Shown here: one piece after another, positions 46,527-55,360 of the stretch
Position numbering within the stretch: the first letter of the stretch is position 1
Layout of the letters: every line of letters begins with the position of its first letter
NCBI GenBank assembly: GCA_951812325.1
Contig: OX638294.1
Span: 3,024,001-3,088,000, forward strand
Origin: an uncultured Thermoanaerobaculia bacterium
GTDB taxonomy: Bacteria > Acidobacteriota > Thermoanaerobaculia > Multivoradales > Multivoraceae
DNA: 64,000 bases
Reading direction: 5' to 3'
The notes under the pieces: model-generated
Told to the model about the DNA's origin: nothing
Database searches by the model: none
What the model saw: the letters and a program-made list of their open reading frames with translations, nothing else
Program-made: the position numbers and the translations under genes

Positions 46527-49500
46527 GTGCCAATGATTGCTGCAATGTCCGGTGAATGGCGGTGCGCGCGGCGACGCGGCGGGTTCTGTCTGGTCTTCGG
46601 ATGGTTCGTGGCGATGCCGCTTGCTCCGGTCGTGGTCGAGGCACAGCAGGCGGGGCCCGAATTTTCGGTGCGACTTCGGAGCGAGGCGTCCTCATCGGGC
46701 TCCGCTCGCGTATGGCTCTACCCGGTCTGCGGGTCGTTCCAATGCGGCCTGAGCTGGCTCGCGGGAAACCTGAAGCCTGAGCCGCGCTGGAGTGCCCCCC
46801 TCGGGGCCGGCGGCCGATTCCGGCCCTTCGGTGACCAGGGCGCAGGGGCTCGCGAGGCTTCTCGGCAGGACTGGTGGGTCGTGGTTGAAGCCGGGTCGTT
46901 GCCGGTCGCCTGGTTGTGGCGGCCGGGGACCGGCGCCGACGACCTGCCGCCGGCGCCCCGGATGGCTGGGCGGAGCTGCACGGCGACTGTTCTGTCTCGG
47001 GAGGGCGGCGCACCGGTATCCGGAGCCCTCGTCGTTCCTGTGCACAGTCGGCGTCGTCTCGGTGACGAGCTCTATTCCGGCACGGACGGCTGGCGTATCT
47101 GGCTGGAACCGGCCGTCACTTCGTCGAGCGGCCGCGCCGTCCTCCAGGTGGCTGCCGAAGGCGAGACCACGGTGCGCGCCGGCGCGGACGGCTTTCTCAC
47201 CGGCGAGGCCGTTTGTCGCCCCGACGACGAGACCGGGGGCTCGGCCGTCACCGTAGTAGAGCTGCGCAGGCGGGATGAACCGCGCGAGTTGCAGCTCAGC
47301 GCACCGAACGGAGTTCTGGTGGCGGATGCTCTGGTGAGAGATGAGTCCGGCTGGCCGGTTGCCCTTGGCGACAGCGACGGGAAGGTGCTCCTGAGTGCCC
47401 GCTCCTCCGGTTGGTGGGTGGAAACGAGGCACGGCGAGGTCTACTTCGGGCGCCCGCCCAAGGGTGCGGCTTCGGCCACGATCGGTTTGCAGATCGTCTC
47501 CGCGCACCTGGAAGGTGTGGCGGCGTTTCCGCCCCGACGGCTGGTCGGGCCGGCCCGCCCCCCGCATGCGGGTGGGGGTCGTCGAGCAACCGGATGGCAC
47601 GATGCCGGACGGGATGCATGGCCGTTGGAATGCAGCGCGACTTCTGGCACGGGCTGCCCGGATCCGGCCGGGGCGCCTTCTGTGGAGTTCTGGCTGGATC
47701 GCCCTGAGAGGGCGTGGTCGGATCTTCATGTCGACCTGGCTGCCGTCCGGCGCAGGGCGTCTGGCGGCGAGTTCGACCTTCATGCGCTGCGCGAAGACAG
47801 AGTCTGGTTCACGGGGCCGGGCCGCGGGCATGAGCGGCGTTCGAGCAGCGACCTTTCTTCGCGCAACGGCCCGGAGATGAAGCCGGCACTGCCGATTTAC
47901 GGCCTTGTCGTCGATGATCGGGGCAAGCCGCTGGAGGGTGTCGAACTCGATCTCGCGCGGAGGATCACCCGCCGGGAGGGACCGCCGTTGCGCCAGTTCC
48001 TGCGTACACGGAAAGACGGCCGCTTCGTTAGCGACCGTTTGCCTGCCCCGGAGCGGTTCCATCAGGCCATCGGGGTCGACATCAGGCATCCTGGTTTCCT
48101 GCCCCTCGAATCGGCCCGCCTTTCCGGCTTCCGCACGAAGGAAGACGAGTACGTCATCGAACTACAGCGAGGCGTGATCGTGACGGGGAGCGTCCTGGAC
48201 CGTCAGTCCGGGCTGGCCGTCGTCGATGCCGAAGTGGCCCTCGGTCGGTTCAGCGCGCAGGGCACAGTCGTCACCCTGAGCGCGCTTTCCGACCTGCGGC
48301 TGGGAAGGACGACGTATGCGGGGCGCACGGACGGCCAGGGGAGATTCGCCATTCGTTCGCCGCCGGGGCGCCATGACCTGGCGATCCGAACGCCCGAACA
48401 TGCGTTTCGGCTCGTGCGGGGCGTCGAAGTGAGCCCGGTCGAGGGTCTTGACCTGGGTTCGGTCTTTCTCGAACCGGGTCTTGTCTTCGAGGGCCGGGTC
48501 GTTGACGAGGGCGCGAGGCCGATCTCGGGCGCGTACGTCAGCGCGATCGCCCAGCGGACGCCGGATGCCCTTGGCCGCGATCCGATGGTGGACAACGGCG
48601 ATGCGGTCCGATTGACCACGGACAGCGAGGGTCTCTTCAGCGTTCCGGGATTGCCTCCCTACGCGCGGCTCGACATCACGGCAGCCGCGGCCGGATTTGC
48701 CGCCCGAACGCTTCGCGGTCTGACGCCCGGCGCGGAGCCGTTCGAAATCCAGCTCGGCCAGGGGGCCGTCCTGACGGGAAGACTGACCCGTGGCGGCGAA
48801 CCCGTGGCTGGCTCGTACGACATCTTCGGATCGGCGAATCGCGGATTCAGGGATCTTCTGACCCGCGATCCCGGCTATGTGACTTCCGGGCTCATCCCGA
48901 GCGACGGCTCTTTCCAGGTCGCGCACCTGGAGGCGGATCGCTATCGGCTGCTTGTGCGATCCGTGGACGGCGAGGAGAAACGAGCGATCGTCGCGCTGAA
49001 GGCCGGAGACGAACGTCGGCTGGAACTGGATCTCGACTCGCGCTCCGGCAGAATCGCGGGCCGTGTCGTGGACCGCGAGATCGGTTTGCCCGGCGCAACG
49101 GTCCGCTTGAACCGACGGGGCCGGACTGCCGTGACCACGACCGATGCGACCGGTCGCTTCGCCTTCGAGGGCGTGTCCGTCGGGACGGTTGTCCTGGAAG
49201 CCGACCTCGGAAACGGCGAGGCGGCCAGGACCAGAACGGTGCGTGTTCGGGGCGGGGAGACCCGTGTGACCCTCGACTTCAGCCGCTACGACGTCAGCGG
49301 CCGCGCGCTTCTGCCGGGAAGGGACCGCGGCGCTGGCTACCTGCGCTTGACGTTCTGGTCGCCGGCCGCGCCGGGAGACGAGAGCGCAACCGCGACGGTG
49401 GGCGCCGGAGGGACCTTCCGCGTGCGATTGAGGAGCGGTGAATACGCCGTTGGCGGCGAGATCGGCGACCTGCGTGTCTTTGCTCCGAAGAACCTCCGGG

Positions 49501-50297
49501 TCGAGGGCGACGCCGCGGATGTCAACCTGCGTCTCCGCCCGGTCGCGGCTGCCAGGATCGTCGGCAGGGTCCACGGCCTTGCGGAGGACGAACTGGCCAC
49601 GCTTCGCGTCGAGGCTGTGAACCGGAAGCTGAGCAGTCGAGCGGCAGACCTGAATGTAGACGGCACGTTCTCGATCGAGCGGGTTGCCGAGGGAGAGTGG
49701 ACCGTAGTGGGAGTCGTCGGTTCGTCGAGCAGGCGGGCGACTCGTGGCGTCGAGGTTCAGGCTGGCGAAGCTCGCGTTGATCTCATCTTCGAGAGAGCGT
49801 ACACAGTCAGCGGAGTCGTGAGCCTCGACGGCGTACCGTGGTCGGGGGCGCAGGTGCTGGTCATGCCCGAAGGAAGGCGTGAGGGAGCGCGTAGACAGTT
49901 CACGGGCCACGACGGCGCCTTTGTGTTTCGGGACGTCGAGTCCGGCAGCCACGTCCTCGCTGCCGGAGCGGAAGTGAGGCCGCTGCGGGTCAAGGGCGAC
50001 GAGTGGGTTGAACTCCGCCTCGAGACCGGCACGGTGAAGGGGCTGGTCCTGGGTGCGGGGACCGATCTGCCGGAGGCGGGGGCGATCGTCGCGCTCTGGC
50101 CGGCCGCGGCAACGCGAAGCCAGTCGGATTCCATCGGTTCGACCCGCACTTCGTGGACGGACGCTCAGGGCGAGTTCGCGTTCGAGGGCGTACCGTCCGG
50201 CGAGTGGGTTGTGGAGATCGCCGGGCGGCTAGGGCTAGGCGCTCGACGGAGACTCAGGGTGGAACCGGGCCGCGACCTGCTGGTGACCCTGCGTTGA
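46527..50297 (+). CDS. Very large secreted protein of carboxypeptidase-regulatory-like repeats
   Basis: The 1256-residue product has a signal segment (FCLVFGWFVAMPLAPVVVEA) and then many beta-sandwich repeats with the family-type tail, for example TDGQGRFAIRSPPGRHDLAIRTP, TDSEGLFSVPGLPPYARLDI, TDATGRFAFEGVSVGTVVLEA and TDAQGEFAFEGVPSGEWVVEIAG. Eight or more such domains are likely after residue 450. No enzyme motif is visible; a structural or binding role outside the cell is probable. A repeat element is inserted in frame at about residues 342-379. Start is GTG 46527, with ATG 46533 and 46545 as alternatives. It is 12 bp downstream of peptide 2. Confidence 0.75.
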   Translation: MPMIAAMSGEWRCARRRGGFCLVFGWFVAMPLAPVVVEAQQAGPEFSVRLRSEASSSGSARVWLYPVCGSFQCGLSWLAGNLKPEPRWSAPLGAGGRFRPFGDQGAGAREASRQDWWVVVEAGSLPVAWLWRPGTGADDLPPAPRMAGRSCTATVLSREGGAPVSGALVVPVHSRRRLGDELYSGTDGWRIWLEPAVTSSSGRAVLQVAAEGETTVRAGADGFLTGEAVCRPDDETGGSAVTVVELRRRDEPRELQLSAPNGVLVADALVRDESGWPVALGDSDGKVLLSARSSGWWVETRHGEVYFGRPPKGAASATIGLQIVSAHLEGVAAFPPRRLVGPARPPHAGGGRRATGWHDAGRDAWPLECSATSGTGCPDPAGAPSVEFWLDRPERAWSDLHVDLAAVRRRASGGEFDLHALREDRVWFTGPGRGHERRSSSDLSSRNGPEMKPALPIYGLVVDDRGKPLEGVELDLARRITRREGPPLRQFLRTRKDGRFVSDRLPAPERFHQAIGVDIRHPGFLPLESARLSGFRTKEDEYVIELQRGVIVTGSVLDRQSGLAVVDAEVALGRFSAQGTVVTLSALSDLRLGRTTYAGRTDGQGRFAIRSPPGRHDLAIRTPEHAFRLVRGVEVSPVEGLDLGSVFLEPGLVFEGRVVDEGARPISGAYVSAIAQRTPDALGRDPMVDNGDAVRLTTDSEGLFSVPGLPPYARLDITAAAAGFAARTLRGLTPGAEPFEIQLGQGAVLTGRLTRGGEPVAGSYDIFGSANRGFRDLLTRDPGYVTSGLIPSDGSFQVAHLEADRYRLLVRSVDGEEKRAIVALKAGDERRLELDLDSRSGRIAGRVVDREIGLPGATVRLNRRGRTAVTTTDATGRFAFEGVSVGTVVLEADLGNGEAARTRTVRVRGGETRVTLDFSRYDVSGRALLPGRDRGAGYLRLTFWSPAAPGDESATATVGAGGTFRVRLRSGEYAVGGEIGDLRVFAPKNLRVEGDAADVNLRLRPVAAARIVGRVHGLAEDELATLRVEAVNRKLSSRAADLNVDGTFSIERVAEGEWTVVGVVGSSSRRATRGVEVQAGEARVDLIFERAYTVSGVVSLDGVPWSGAQVLVMPEGRREGARRQFTGHDGAFVFRDVESGSHVLAAGAEVRPLRVKGDEWVELRLETGTVKGLVLGAGTDLPEAGAIVALWPAAATRSQSDSIGSTRTSWTDAQGEFAFEGVPSGEWVVEIAGRLGLGARRRLRVEPGRDLLVTLR
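47550..47662 (+). repeat. Dispersed palindromic element inside a coding region (D2)
   Basis: Bases 47592-47662 match 13986-14055 at roughly 85% by eye (GGATGGCACGATG, GATGCAT, GAATGCAGCGCGACTTCTG, CACGG-CTGC). The preceding 40 bases form a GC-rich palindrome (CCGCATGCGG). The element is read in frame within the large secreted protein and gives an atypical His/Gly/Trp/Cys-containing segment. Confidence 0.65.
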
Positions 50298-50329
50298 ACA
50301 CTCGAACCCCGGCTCGATCCCGGCTCGAA

Positions 50330-50409
50330 TGGATGGCCGATGTCGGGCGGCATGCAGCTCCGTTCGCATGCCGTTCGAATGCAGCGTGACTCTGCGACAG
50401 GCTGCTAGA
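50330..50409 (+). repeat. Diverged copy of dispersed element (D3)
   Basis: GGATGGCCGATGTCGG through GAATGCAGCGTGACTCTGCG to GGCTGCTAGA resembles D1 and D2 with small insertions. It lies 30 bases after the stop of the large secreted protein, in the 261-bp gap before the minus-strand coiled-coil gene. Confidence 0.5.
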
Positions 50410-50558
50410 GCTAGAGCTAACCGTAGACGGACGAATTGGAGGTCGGGGCGGGCACGAAGGAGAACATCAACTTGCGAACCGCTCGGCCGGCAAGGAGGTT
50501 GGCGCCGGCCGTCTTCAGCTTGCGGGCGCTTGAGCCGAGAAGGTGTGCCGGCCGGCAC

Positions 50559-50891
50559 TCAGCGCAGAGCAAGCGCGATTACGCCGCTGGCCATCGGCGC
50601 CATCATGGCGAGTATTCCGCCGATCATCCACTTGATCGCCCTCATCTCGCCTCGCAGACCGTCCATCTGGCCGGCGATCTCCTGGCGGAAGCTCTCGAAG
50701 CAGTCTCGGACCTCGGCGATGTCCTGCGTCAGCGCGCCTTGAGCCGCAGCGACATCCTGCTTCGTTGCCAGCGCTTCCTTAGTGTCACCGATCATCTGGA
50801 GTAGCGCCTCCACCTGAGCTGGCTCGAAGCCGGCTGCTTCGAGCCGTCGCCTTTCCGTCTGGGTGGACGATGTTACCGCGTAGCGTTCCAT
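50559..50891 (-). CDS. Coiled-coil membrane protein, DUF1640-like
   Basis: From ATG 50891 the product is 110 residues. It has an AGFEPAQVEALLQMIGDTKEALATKQDV start, a central coiled coil and one C-terminal membrane helix (WMIGGILAMMAPMASGVIALAL), the arrangement of DUF1640/CCDC90-like proteins. AGGAGG lies nine bases upstream on the minus strand, fixing this start rather than the longer open frame. Function unknown. It is divergent from the lipoprotein-sorting gene. Confidence 0.75.
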   Translation of the reverse strand: MERYAVTSSTQTERRRLEAAGFEPAQVEALLQMIGDTKEALATKQDVAAAQGALTQDIAEVRDCFESFRQEIAGQMDGLRGEMRAIKWMIGGILAMMAPMASGVIALALR

Positions 50892-51018
50892 TCTCTTGAA
50901 CCTCCTGCTGACTTGGACGGATTTCGGGCCGATCTGTCGATACGCGACCCCGCCCGCGGGCTCCGCGACGCCTGCTTGAGGTCCGGGAGTTGCGCCGTTT
51001 GCTATCGTCTTAGCTCCA

Positions 51019-51783
51019 GTGAACAAGATTCTCGGCCGCACGGCCGCCGTGTTGACGATCGCCGCTCTCGTCACTGCCGCTGGCGCGGCGGCTCAGCCGG
51101 AGGACCCGCCGCTCGAGGTCCTGATGCGCGCCACGGACGACGCGATGCGGGGCGAGTCCAGCGAGAGCCGGATCACGATGCGGATCAGGACGGAGCGCTG
51201 GCAGCGGGAGTTGCGGCTCCACGTGATCTCGGAGGGGAGCGAGAAGGCGCTGGTCCGGATCGAGGCGCCGGCCAAGGAGCTCGGCACGGCGACGCTCAAG
51301 GTCGAGCAGAACATCTGGAACTACCTGCCGAACGTGGACCGGACGATCAAGGTGCCGGCGTCGATGATGCAGGCGGCGTGGATGGGCAGCCACTTCACGA
51401 ACGACGACCTGGTCCATGAGTCCCGCTACAGCGAGGACTTCGAGTGCGTCTACCGGGAGCGGCCGGCGGACCAGTCGGGCCATTGGCTGGTGCGCTGTGT
51501 GCCGTTGCCGGATGCTCCCGTCGTGTGGGGCGCGATCGACGCCCGGTTTCGGGCGCGGGACATGCTGCTTGACCAGGCGGAGTACTTCGACGAACGCGAA
51601 CGGCTGGTGCGCACGGTCGTCTACGAGGACTTCGGTCCGCTGGGCGGCAGGACGCTGCCGCGCCGGATGCGGGTGATCCCGACGGACGATCCCGACGAGT
51701 TCACCGAGATCGTGTACGAGGAACACGCCTTCGACGTCGATCTGCCGCCGGCTACGTTCTCGCTGCAGTCGTTGCGGCAGTGA
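51019..51783 (+). CDS. Outer membrane lipoprotein-sorting protein (LolA-like)
   Basis: The 254-residue product has a signal peptide (AAVLTIAALVTAAGAAAQ) and a LolA/LolB-like beta-sheet body. The segment LRLHVISEGSEKALVRIEAPAKELGTATLKVEQNIWNYLPNVDRTIKVPASMMQAAWMGSHFTNDDLV, with its LPxxxRTxK and W-M-G-S-x-F-T-N-D-D pattern, is diagnostic of this family, which is usually encoded with MacB/LolCDE-type ABC transporters. GTG 51019. The permease gene follows after 172 bp that contain a duplicated permease fragment. Confidence 0.86.
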   Translation: MNKILGRTAAVLTIAALVTAAGAAAQPEDPPLEVLMRATDDAMRGESSESRITMRIRTERWQRELRLHVISEGSEKALVRIEAPAKELGTATLKVEQNIWNYLPNVDRTIKVPASMMQAAWMGSHFTNDDLVHESRYSEDFECVYRERPADQSGHWLVRCVPLPDAPVVWGAIDARFRARDMLLDQAEYFDERERLVRTVVYEDFGPLGGRTLPRRMRVIPTDDPDEFTEIVYEEHAFDVDLPPATFSLQSLRQ

Positions 51784-51834
51784 CGGGCCCGCCGGCGGGC
51801 AGACGGACGCACCCGCTTCCCGGCTCGCAGGCAG

Positions 51835-51945
51835 GTGGAGCAGGCCGCCGCGTCGAGCGTCCCGGGGGTCGAGATCAGGAACTGGCGCGACCTCCTGCCG
51901 GGTCTCGCCGACGTCTCGACGCCGCCCGGGCGGCCGTTCAGGTGG
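51835..51945 (+). pseudogene. Duplicated fragment of the adjacent permease gene
   Basis: About 110 bases from GTGGAGCAGGCCGCCGCGTC to GGTGG match 52655-52766 inside the permease gene at roughly 85%. The copy has no start of its own and no membrane segment. It lies just before the permease start, so it is a partial duplication scar. Confidence 0.8.
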
Positions 51946-51955
51946 ACGCCGCCGC

Positions 51956-53182
51956 GTGAAGATCCTCCGCATGGCCTGGCGCAACCTGTGGCGCAACGGC
52001 CGCCGCACCCTGGTCACGGTCGGGGCGATGACGCTGGCCCTGTGGACGATGGTCATCTATACCTCGCTCATGCAGGGGATGCTGAGCAGCATGGAGAGCA
52101 CCCTGCTCGACGTCGAGCTGGGCGAGATCCAGGTGCACGCCGACGGGTACCGGGAACGGCCGTCCATCTGGGAGCGGATCGAGGATCCGGAGGCGCTGCT
52201 TCAGGCCCTGGACGAAACCGGGCTGCGGTCGAGCGCGCGCCTGCTCGGCGGCGCCCTGGTCGCCTCGGGCGACGCGTCGACCGGCGCCGTGCTCAAGGGT
52301 CTCAGCCCGGAACGCGACGCCATGGTGAGCGACGTCTACCTGCGGCTCGACCGGGGCGGGTGGCTCGAGCCGTCCGAACCCGAGGGCGTCGTGCTGGGTT
52401 ACCGACTGGCGCGGACTCTGGGTGTCGACCTCGGCGACGAGCTGGTGGCGCTGAGCCAGGCGACCGACGGCAGCATGGCGAACGATCTCTTCCGGGTCCG
52501 GGGCGTGCTTCAGAGCCTTAGCGAGGAGACGGACCGGGCGACCGTCTTTCTCCTCGAGGAGCAGTTCCGGAGCTTCTTCACGCTCGAGGACGGCGCCCAC
52601 CAGGTGATCGTCCGCAGCGGCGAGGGGCAGGACCTGGCGGCGGCGGCGGGAGTCGTGGAGCAGGCCGCCGCGTCCAGCGTCCCGGGGGTCGAGGTCAGGA
52701 GCTGGCGCGACCTCCTGCCGGGCATCGCGAACATCTTCGACTCCGCCCAGGCCGCCGTCCAGGTGGTGGCCTTCGTCGTCTACGTCGTGATCGCGATCCT
52801 GATTCTGAACGCCATGCTGATGGCGGTCTTCGAGCGGATCCGCGAGTTCGGGGTGCTGAAGGCGATCGGCGTGTCGCCCCGGCGGGTGCTCGCGCTCATC
52901 CTCACCGAGGGGGCGCTGCAGGCCGCGCTGGCGACCGCGCTCGGACTCGCGGCGAGTGTGCCCGCGCTCTGGTTCGTCACCACCAGGGGGATCGATGTCG
53001 GTCCGCTGGGCGGTACCGCGGTCATGGGCGTTTCGATGGATCAGATCTGGACTGGCGCCCTCAATCCGGCGACGATCGCGGGTCCGGTCCTCATCCTGCT
53101 CTTCATCGTCGCCCTGGCGGTCCTGTTCCCGGCCGTCAAGGCTGCCCGGATCAGCCCGATCGAGGCCATTCACCACCAGTAG
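51956..53182 (+). CDS. ABC transporter permease (LolC/E-MacB type), first
   Basis: A 408-residue FtsX-domain permease. One N-terminal membrane helix follows RMAWRNLWRNGRRT, then a periplasmic MacB_PCD-like domain of about 200 residues, then three C-terminal helices with FERIREFGVLKAIGVSPRRVLALI and ISPIEAIHHQ. Such permeases move lipoproteins or other envelope substrates between inner and outer membranes. GTG 51956. The matching ATPase and second permease are 8-10 kb downstream, beyond the propeller/beta-sandwich block. Confidence 0.88.
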   Translation: MKILRMAWRNLWRNGRRTLVTVGAMTLALWTMVIYTSLMQGMLSSMESTLLDVELGEIQVHADGYRERPSIWERIEDPEALLQALDETGLRSSARLLGGALVASGDASTGAVLKGLSPERDAMVSDVYLRLDRGGWLEPSEPEGVVLGYRLARTLGVDLGDELVALSQATDGSMANDLFRVRGVLQSLSEETDRATVFLLEEQFRSFFTLEDGAHQVIVRSGEGQDLAAAAGVVEQAAASSVPGVEVRSWRDLLPGIANIFDSAQAAVQVVAFVVYVVIAILILNAMLMAVFERIREFGVLKAIGVSPRRVLALILTEGALQAALATALGLAASVPALWFVTTRGIDVGPLGGTAVMGVSMDQIWTGALNPATIAGPVLILLFIVALAVLFPAVKAARISPIEAIHHQ

Positions 53183-53362
53183 CGGAACCGTGGAGACGTC
53201 TTGTGGTCCTGTGCCCCGCTTCCTGGCCCGCTGTCGCCTGACAGCCTGCCCTGCACTACCGGCCTGCGATCGGACGACGAACCGGGCAACGACCGGACGC
53301 GACCGGGCGCCGGCGGCCGCAATGCCGGAATACACCGCGTGGCCGGCGTCTTGACAACACGG

Positions 53363-54658
53363 ATGCTCATCTCTCAAGGGACAAGACTGCGGCCCTTGGG
53401 GGTTCAGGGCCGCTGCGCGGTTCCGTCTGTGCAGGGTCTGCGCGGGCTGTCGAAGTGGTTCCACGCTGCCTGCTGGTTGGCGCTGACGAGTTCCGGATGC
53501 ACCATCGCTCTCTCCGAGGACGCGGCTCGGTCGATTCCGTCGTCCGCATGCGCGGAGTTGCGCACGAGCGACTTGCCCCGGTTGGGCGGCATTCAAGGCG
53601 CGTGGCTCGGTCCGGATGAGTTTGTTCTGGTCGATAGGAAGGGAGCGCGTCTTCTCACCTACACCGTGGGCGGCGCGTCGGAGACGGTTTGGCCGCCTGC
53701 GGGCCAGTCCTGGCTCGGGCCGCTCTCCGTCGAACACCCCCTTGAGCTTGAGCTTGACGAGGTCGTCGCGGCCGAAGATGGGCTGATTCTCGCAGTCTAC
53801 GAGTTCAAGGCCGGTTCCGGTGGGGCGAAGGCGTTCTCGGCGGCCTCTCTCGTGCGCCTCGACAGCGCTCTGCGGCCCTCCTCACTGCTGGATTGGGATT
53901 GGCCTGCGCCCGGCCAGCCCGAAGGTCGTAACTCACCCCTGACCTTCGTGACCGAGTTGGTCGCCGTGGGCGCCACGCTCTTCGCATGGGGCGGCCACAT
54001 GGATGAGCTTTCACGATTCACGCTCTTTGCGCTGGGCAGAAACTCGGGCTCAGGCGGCTCAGGTCCGGAGAACCGCAGGCAGGGCCTCCGGGAAGAGGTG
54101 CGATGGCCTCTTCTCGAGGGTGAAGGTCAGTTCCTGACTTCCTTGCCGATAAGGTCCCTGGCGGCTGGCAGCAACGAGAGGGCCGGGTTTGCCTACGCCC
54201 TGCGAATGGCGCCGACGCCGTTCATCCAGATCCTCACGCCGGCGGAGAGTGGGCCCCTGCAGCGGTTGATGTCCTTTCCCGAATCGGTAAGCTCACTGCC
54301 GGATCTGCCTCCAAGAAGGGGCTGGGACACTGTGCACGCATTCTTCACCGCGGCTGAGGCTGCCAGCTATCCTGCGGGTCTCTACGGCCAGGGGGGTCGG
54401 CTGTACGTCCTTGCACGTGAGATGGTCGACGGCGCACCGGTCTGGGATCTTCACCACATCGATCCCGTGAAGGACAGAATCGTCGGCAGGACGCGTTTGC
54501 CCACGAACGCGGCTTATGTGAGCCTGCTTCCCGGAGAGAAGTACTGGGTGCTCGAGGAGTCGAGCAGTTTCGTGGTCGACTTGTTCCGGCAGCCGATTCG
54601 CTTGCTGCTGCTGGACTCGGAGGCGGTTCGGGCCGGCGGGGAACTGCGGTGCGACTGA
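53363..54658 (+). CDS. Propeller-like secreted protein, paralog 1
   Basis: The 431-residue product (ATG 53363; GTG 53429 is an alternative closer to the signal) has a hydrophobic leader ending LTSSGC, possibly a lipobox. The body has repeated blade-like strands (LGPDEFVLVDRKGARLLTYTVG, DGLILAVYEFKAGSGG, TELVAVGATLFAWGG, GRLYVLAREMVDGAPVWDLHHID), which suggests a beta-propeller; this is inferred from pattern only. From about 53585 to beyond its stop it is almost identical to paralog 2, while 53481-53587 matches paralog 3. The gene therefore looks like a recombinant of the two. Confidence 0.65.
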   Translation: MLISQGTRLRPLGVQGRCAVPSVQGLRGLSKWFHAACWLALTSSGCTIALSEDAARSIPSSACAELRTSDLPRLGGIQGAWLGPDEFVLVDRKGARLLTYTVGGASETVWPPAGQSWLGPLSVEHPLELELDEVVAAEDGLILAVYEFKAGSGGAKAFSAASLVRLDSALRPSSLLDWDWPAPGQPEGRNSPLTFVTELVAVGATLFAWGGHMDELSRFTLFALGRNSGSGGSGPENRRQGLREEVRWPLLEGEGQFLTSLPIRSLAAGSNERAGFAYALRMAPTPFIQILTPAESGPLQRLMSFPESVSSLPDLPPRRGWDTVHAFFTAAEAASYPAGLYGQGGRLYVLAREMVDGAPVWDLHHIDPVKDRIVGRTRLPTNAAYVSLLPGEKYWVLEESSSFVVDLFRQPIRLLLLDSEAVRAGGELRCD

Positions 54659-54688
54659 CGGCCGCCCTGGTCTGGCTGCCGCTGCTGG

Positions 54689-55010
54689 CTCGCGCTGGAC
54701 CCGGTCGATCCGGTGGATCGCCTGGCCGCGGCGCCTGCCGACGCCGGCCGCGTCCTGGTTGAGGTCGTGGGTTTCGATGGGAGTCCTGTCGAGCGCTTCA
54801 CGATGCGGGTTCAGATCGCTTCCGGCGGGCGAACCGGCGGCACCGCCGTGACGGTGGAGCAGACATCCGTTCCCGCGGAGGCGAGCATTCCCGCCCGCTT
54901 CCTTGGGGTCGGCATTGCGGCAGTCACGTTCGAGGCCGAGAACCTCCTGCGCTCGGCCATGCAGGGCGTTCAGCTTCTACCCGGCGGCGAGGTCGATCCG
55001 GGTGCGGTCT
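54689..55010 (+). pseudogene. Truncated duplicate of the beta-sandwich protein gene at 58-61 kb
   Basis: These 322 bases match 58835-59156 at more than 90% by eye and encode an internal piece (DAGRVLVEVVGFDG, RFTMRVQIASGGRTGG). The left junction joins directly to a copy of the first bases of the gene at 57702 (GCCGCCCTGGTCTGGCTGCC), so the fragment is a deletion product of a larger duplication. It has no valid start. The 436-bp gap from 54659 to 55094 holds this fragment and the leader of peptide 3. Confidence 0.85.
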
Positions 55011-55094
55011 TGACGCCGGCGTTGAGGACTTGATAGCGTTTTCGCCATTGGACACAAGAGGAGGCCTCCCGCAACGAACCAGAGGAGGTATCCC

Positions 55095-55304
55095 ATGAGA
55101 GATGGTAAGCGGTTCCGTTCCTTCGTCCTGTCGACGATGGTGTTCTTTGTGCTGCTGGTGCCGCTGACGGCGGGCGCACCGATGGCCAGCGGCAGCGGGT
55201 GTGATTGGGGATGCGAGAGCGGCTTCACGCTCAACACCCAGACTTGGAGTTGTGTCGCTGGCGGGAAGGACTGCATGAGGTGCACTCTCCGCTGCCCGTA
55301 CTAG
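55095..55304 (+). CDS. Small secreted six-cysteine peptide 3
   Basis: A 69-residue protein: basic N-terminus (RDGKRFRS), hydrophobic segment VLSTMVFFVLLVPLTAGAP, then about 38 residues with six Cys (C-x3-C, then later Cys, ending CMRCTLRCPY). This is a typical layout for an exported disulfide-rich peptide. AGGAGG lies seven bases before ATG 55095. A second AGGAGG with adjacent CCTCC lies 24 bases earlier, recalling the repeated leader at 46.1 kb. The propeller-like paralog 2 starts 56 bp downstream. No family recognised. Confidence 0.72.
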   Translation: MRDGKRFRSFVLSTMVFFVLLVPLTAGAPMASGSGCDWGCESGFTLNTQTWSCVAGGKDCMRCTLRCPY

Positions 55305-55360
55305 GGTGGTTCGCAGCCTGGTCGCTGCGCTGTCGCGAAGGTAACTGGCGGCGAGTCCGG

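Noticed and set aside
53191..53354. A fourth Cys-rich peptide before propeller paralog 1
   Set aside because: The 54-codon frame has four Cys but no signal peptide and no ribosome-binding site, so it is not supported.
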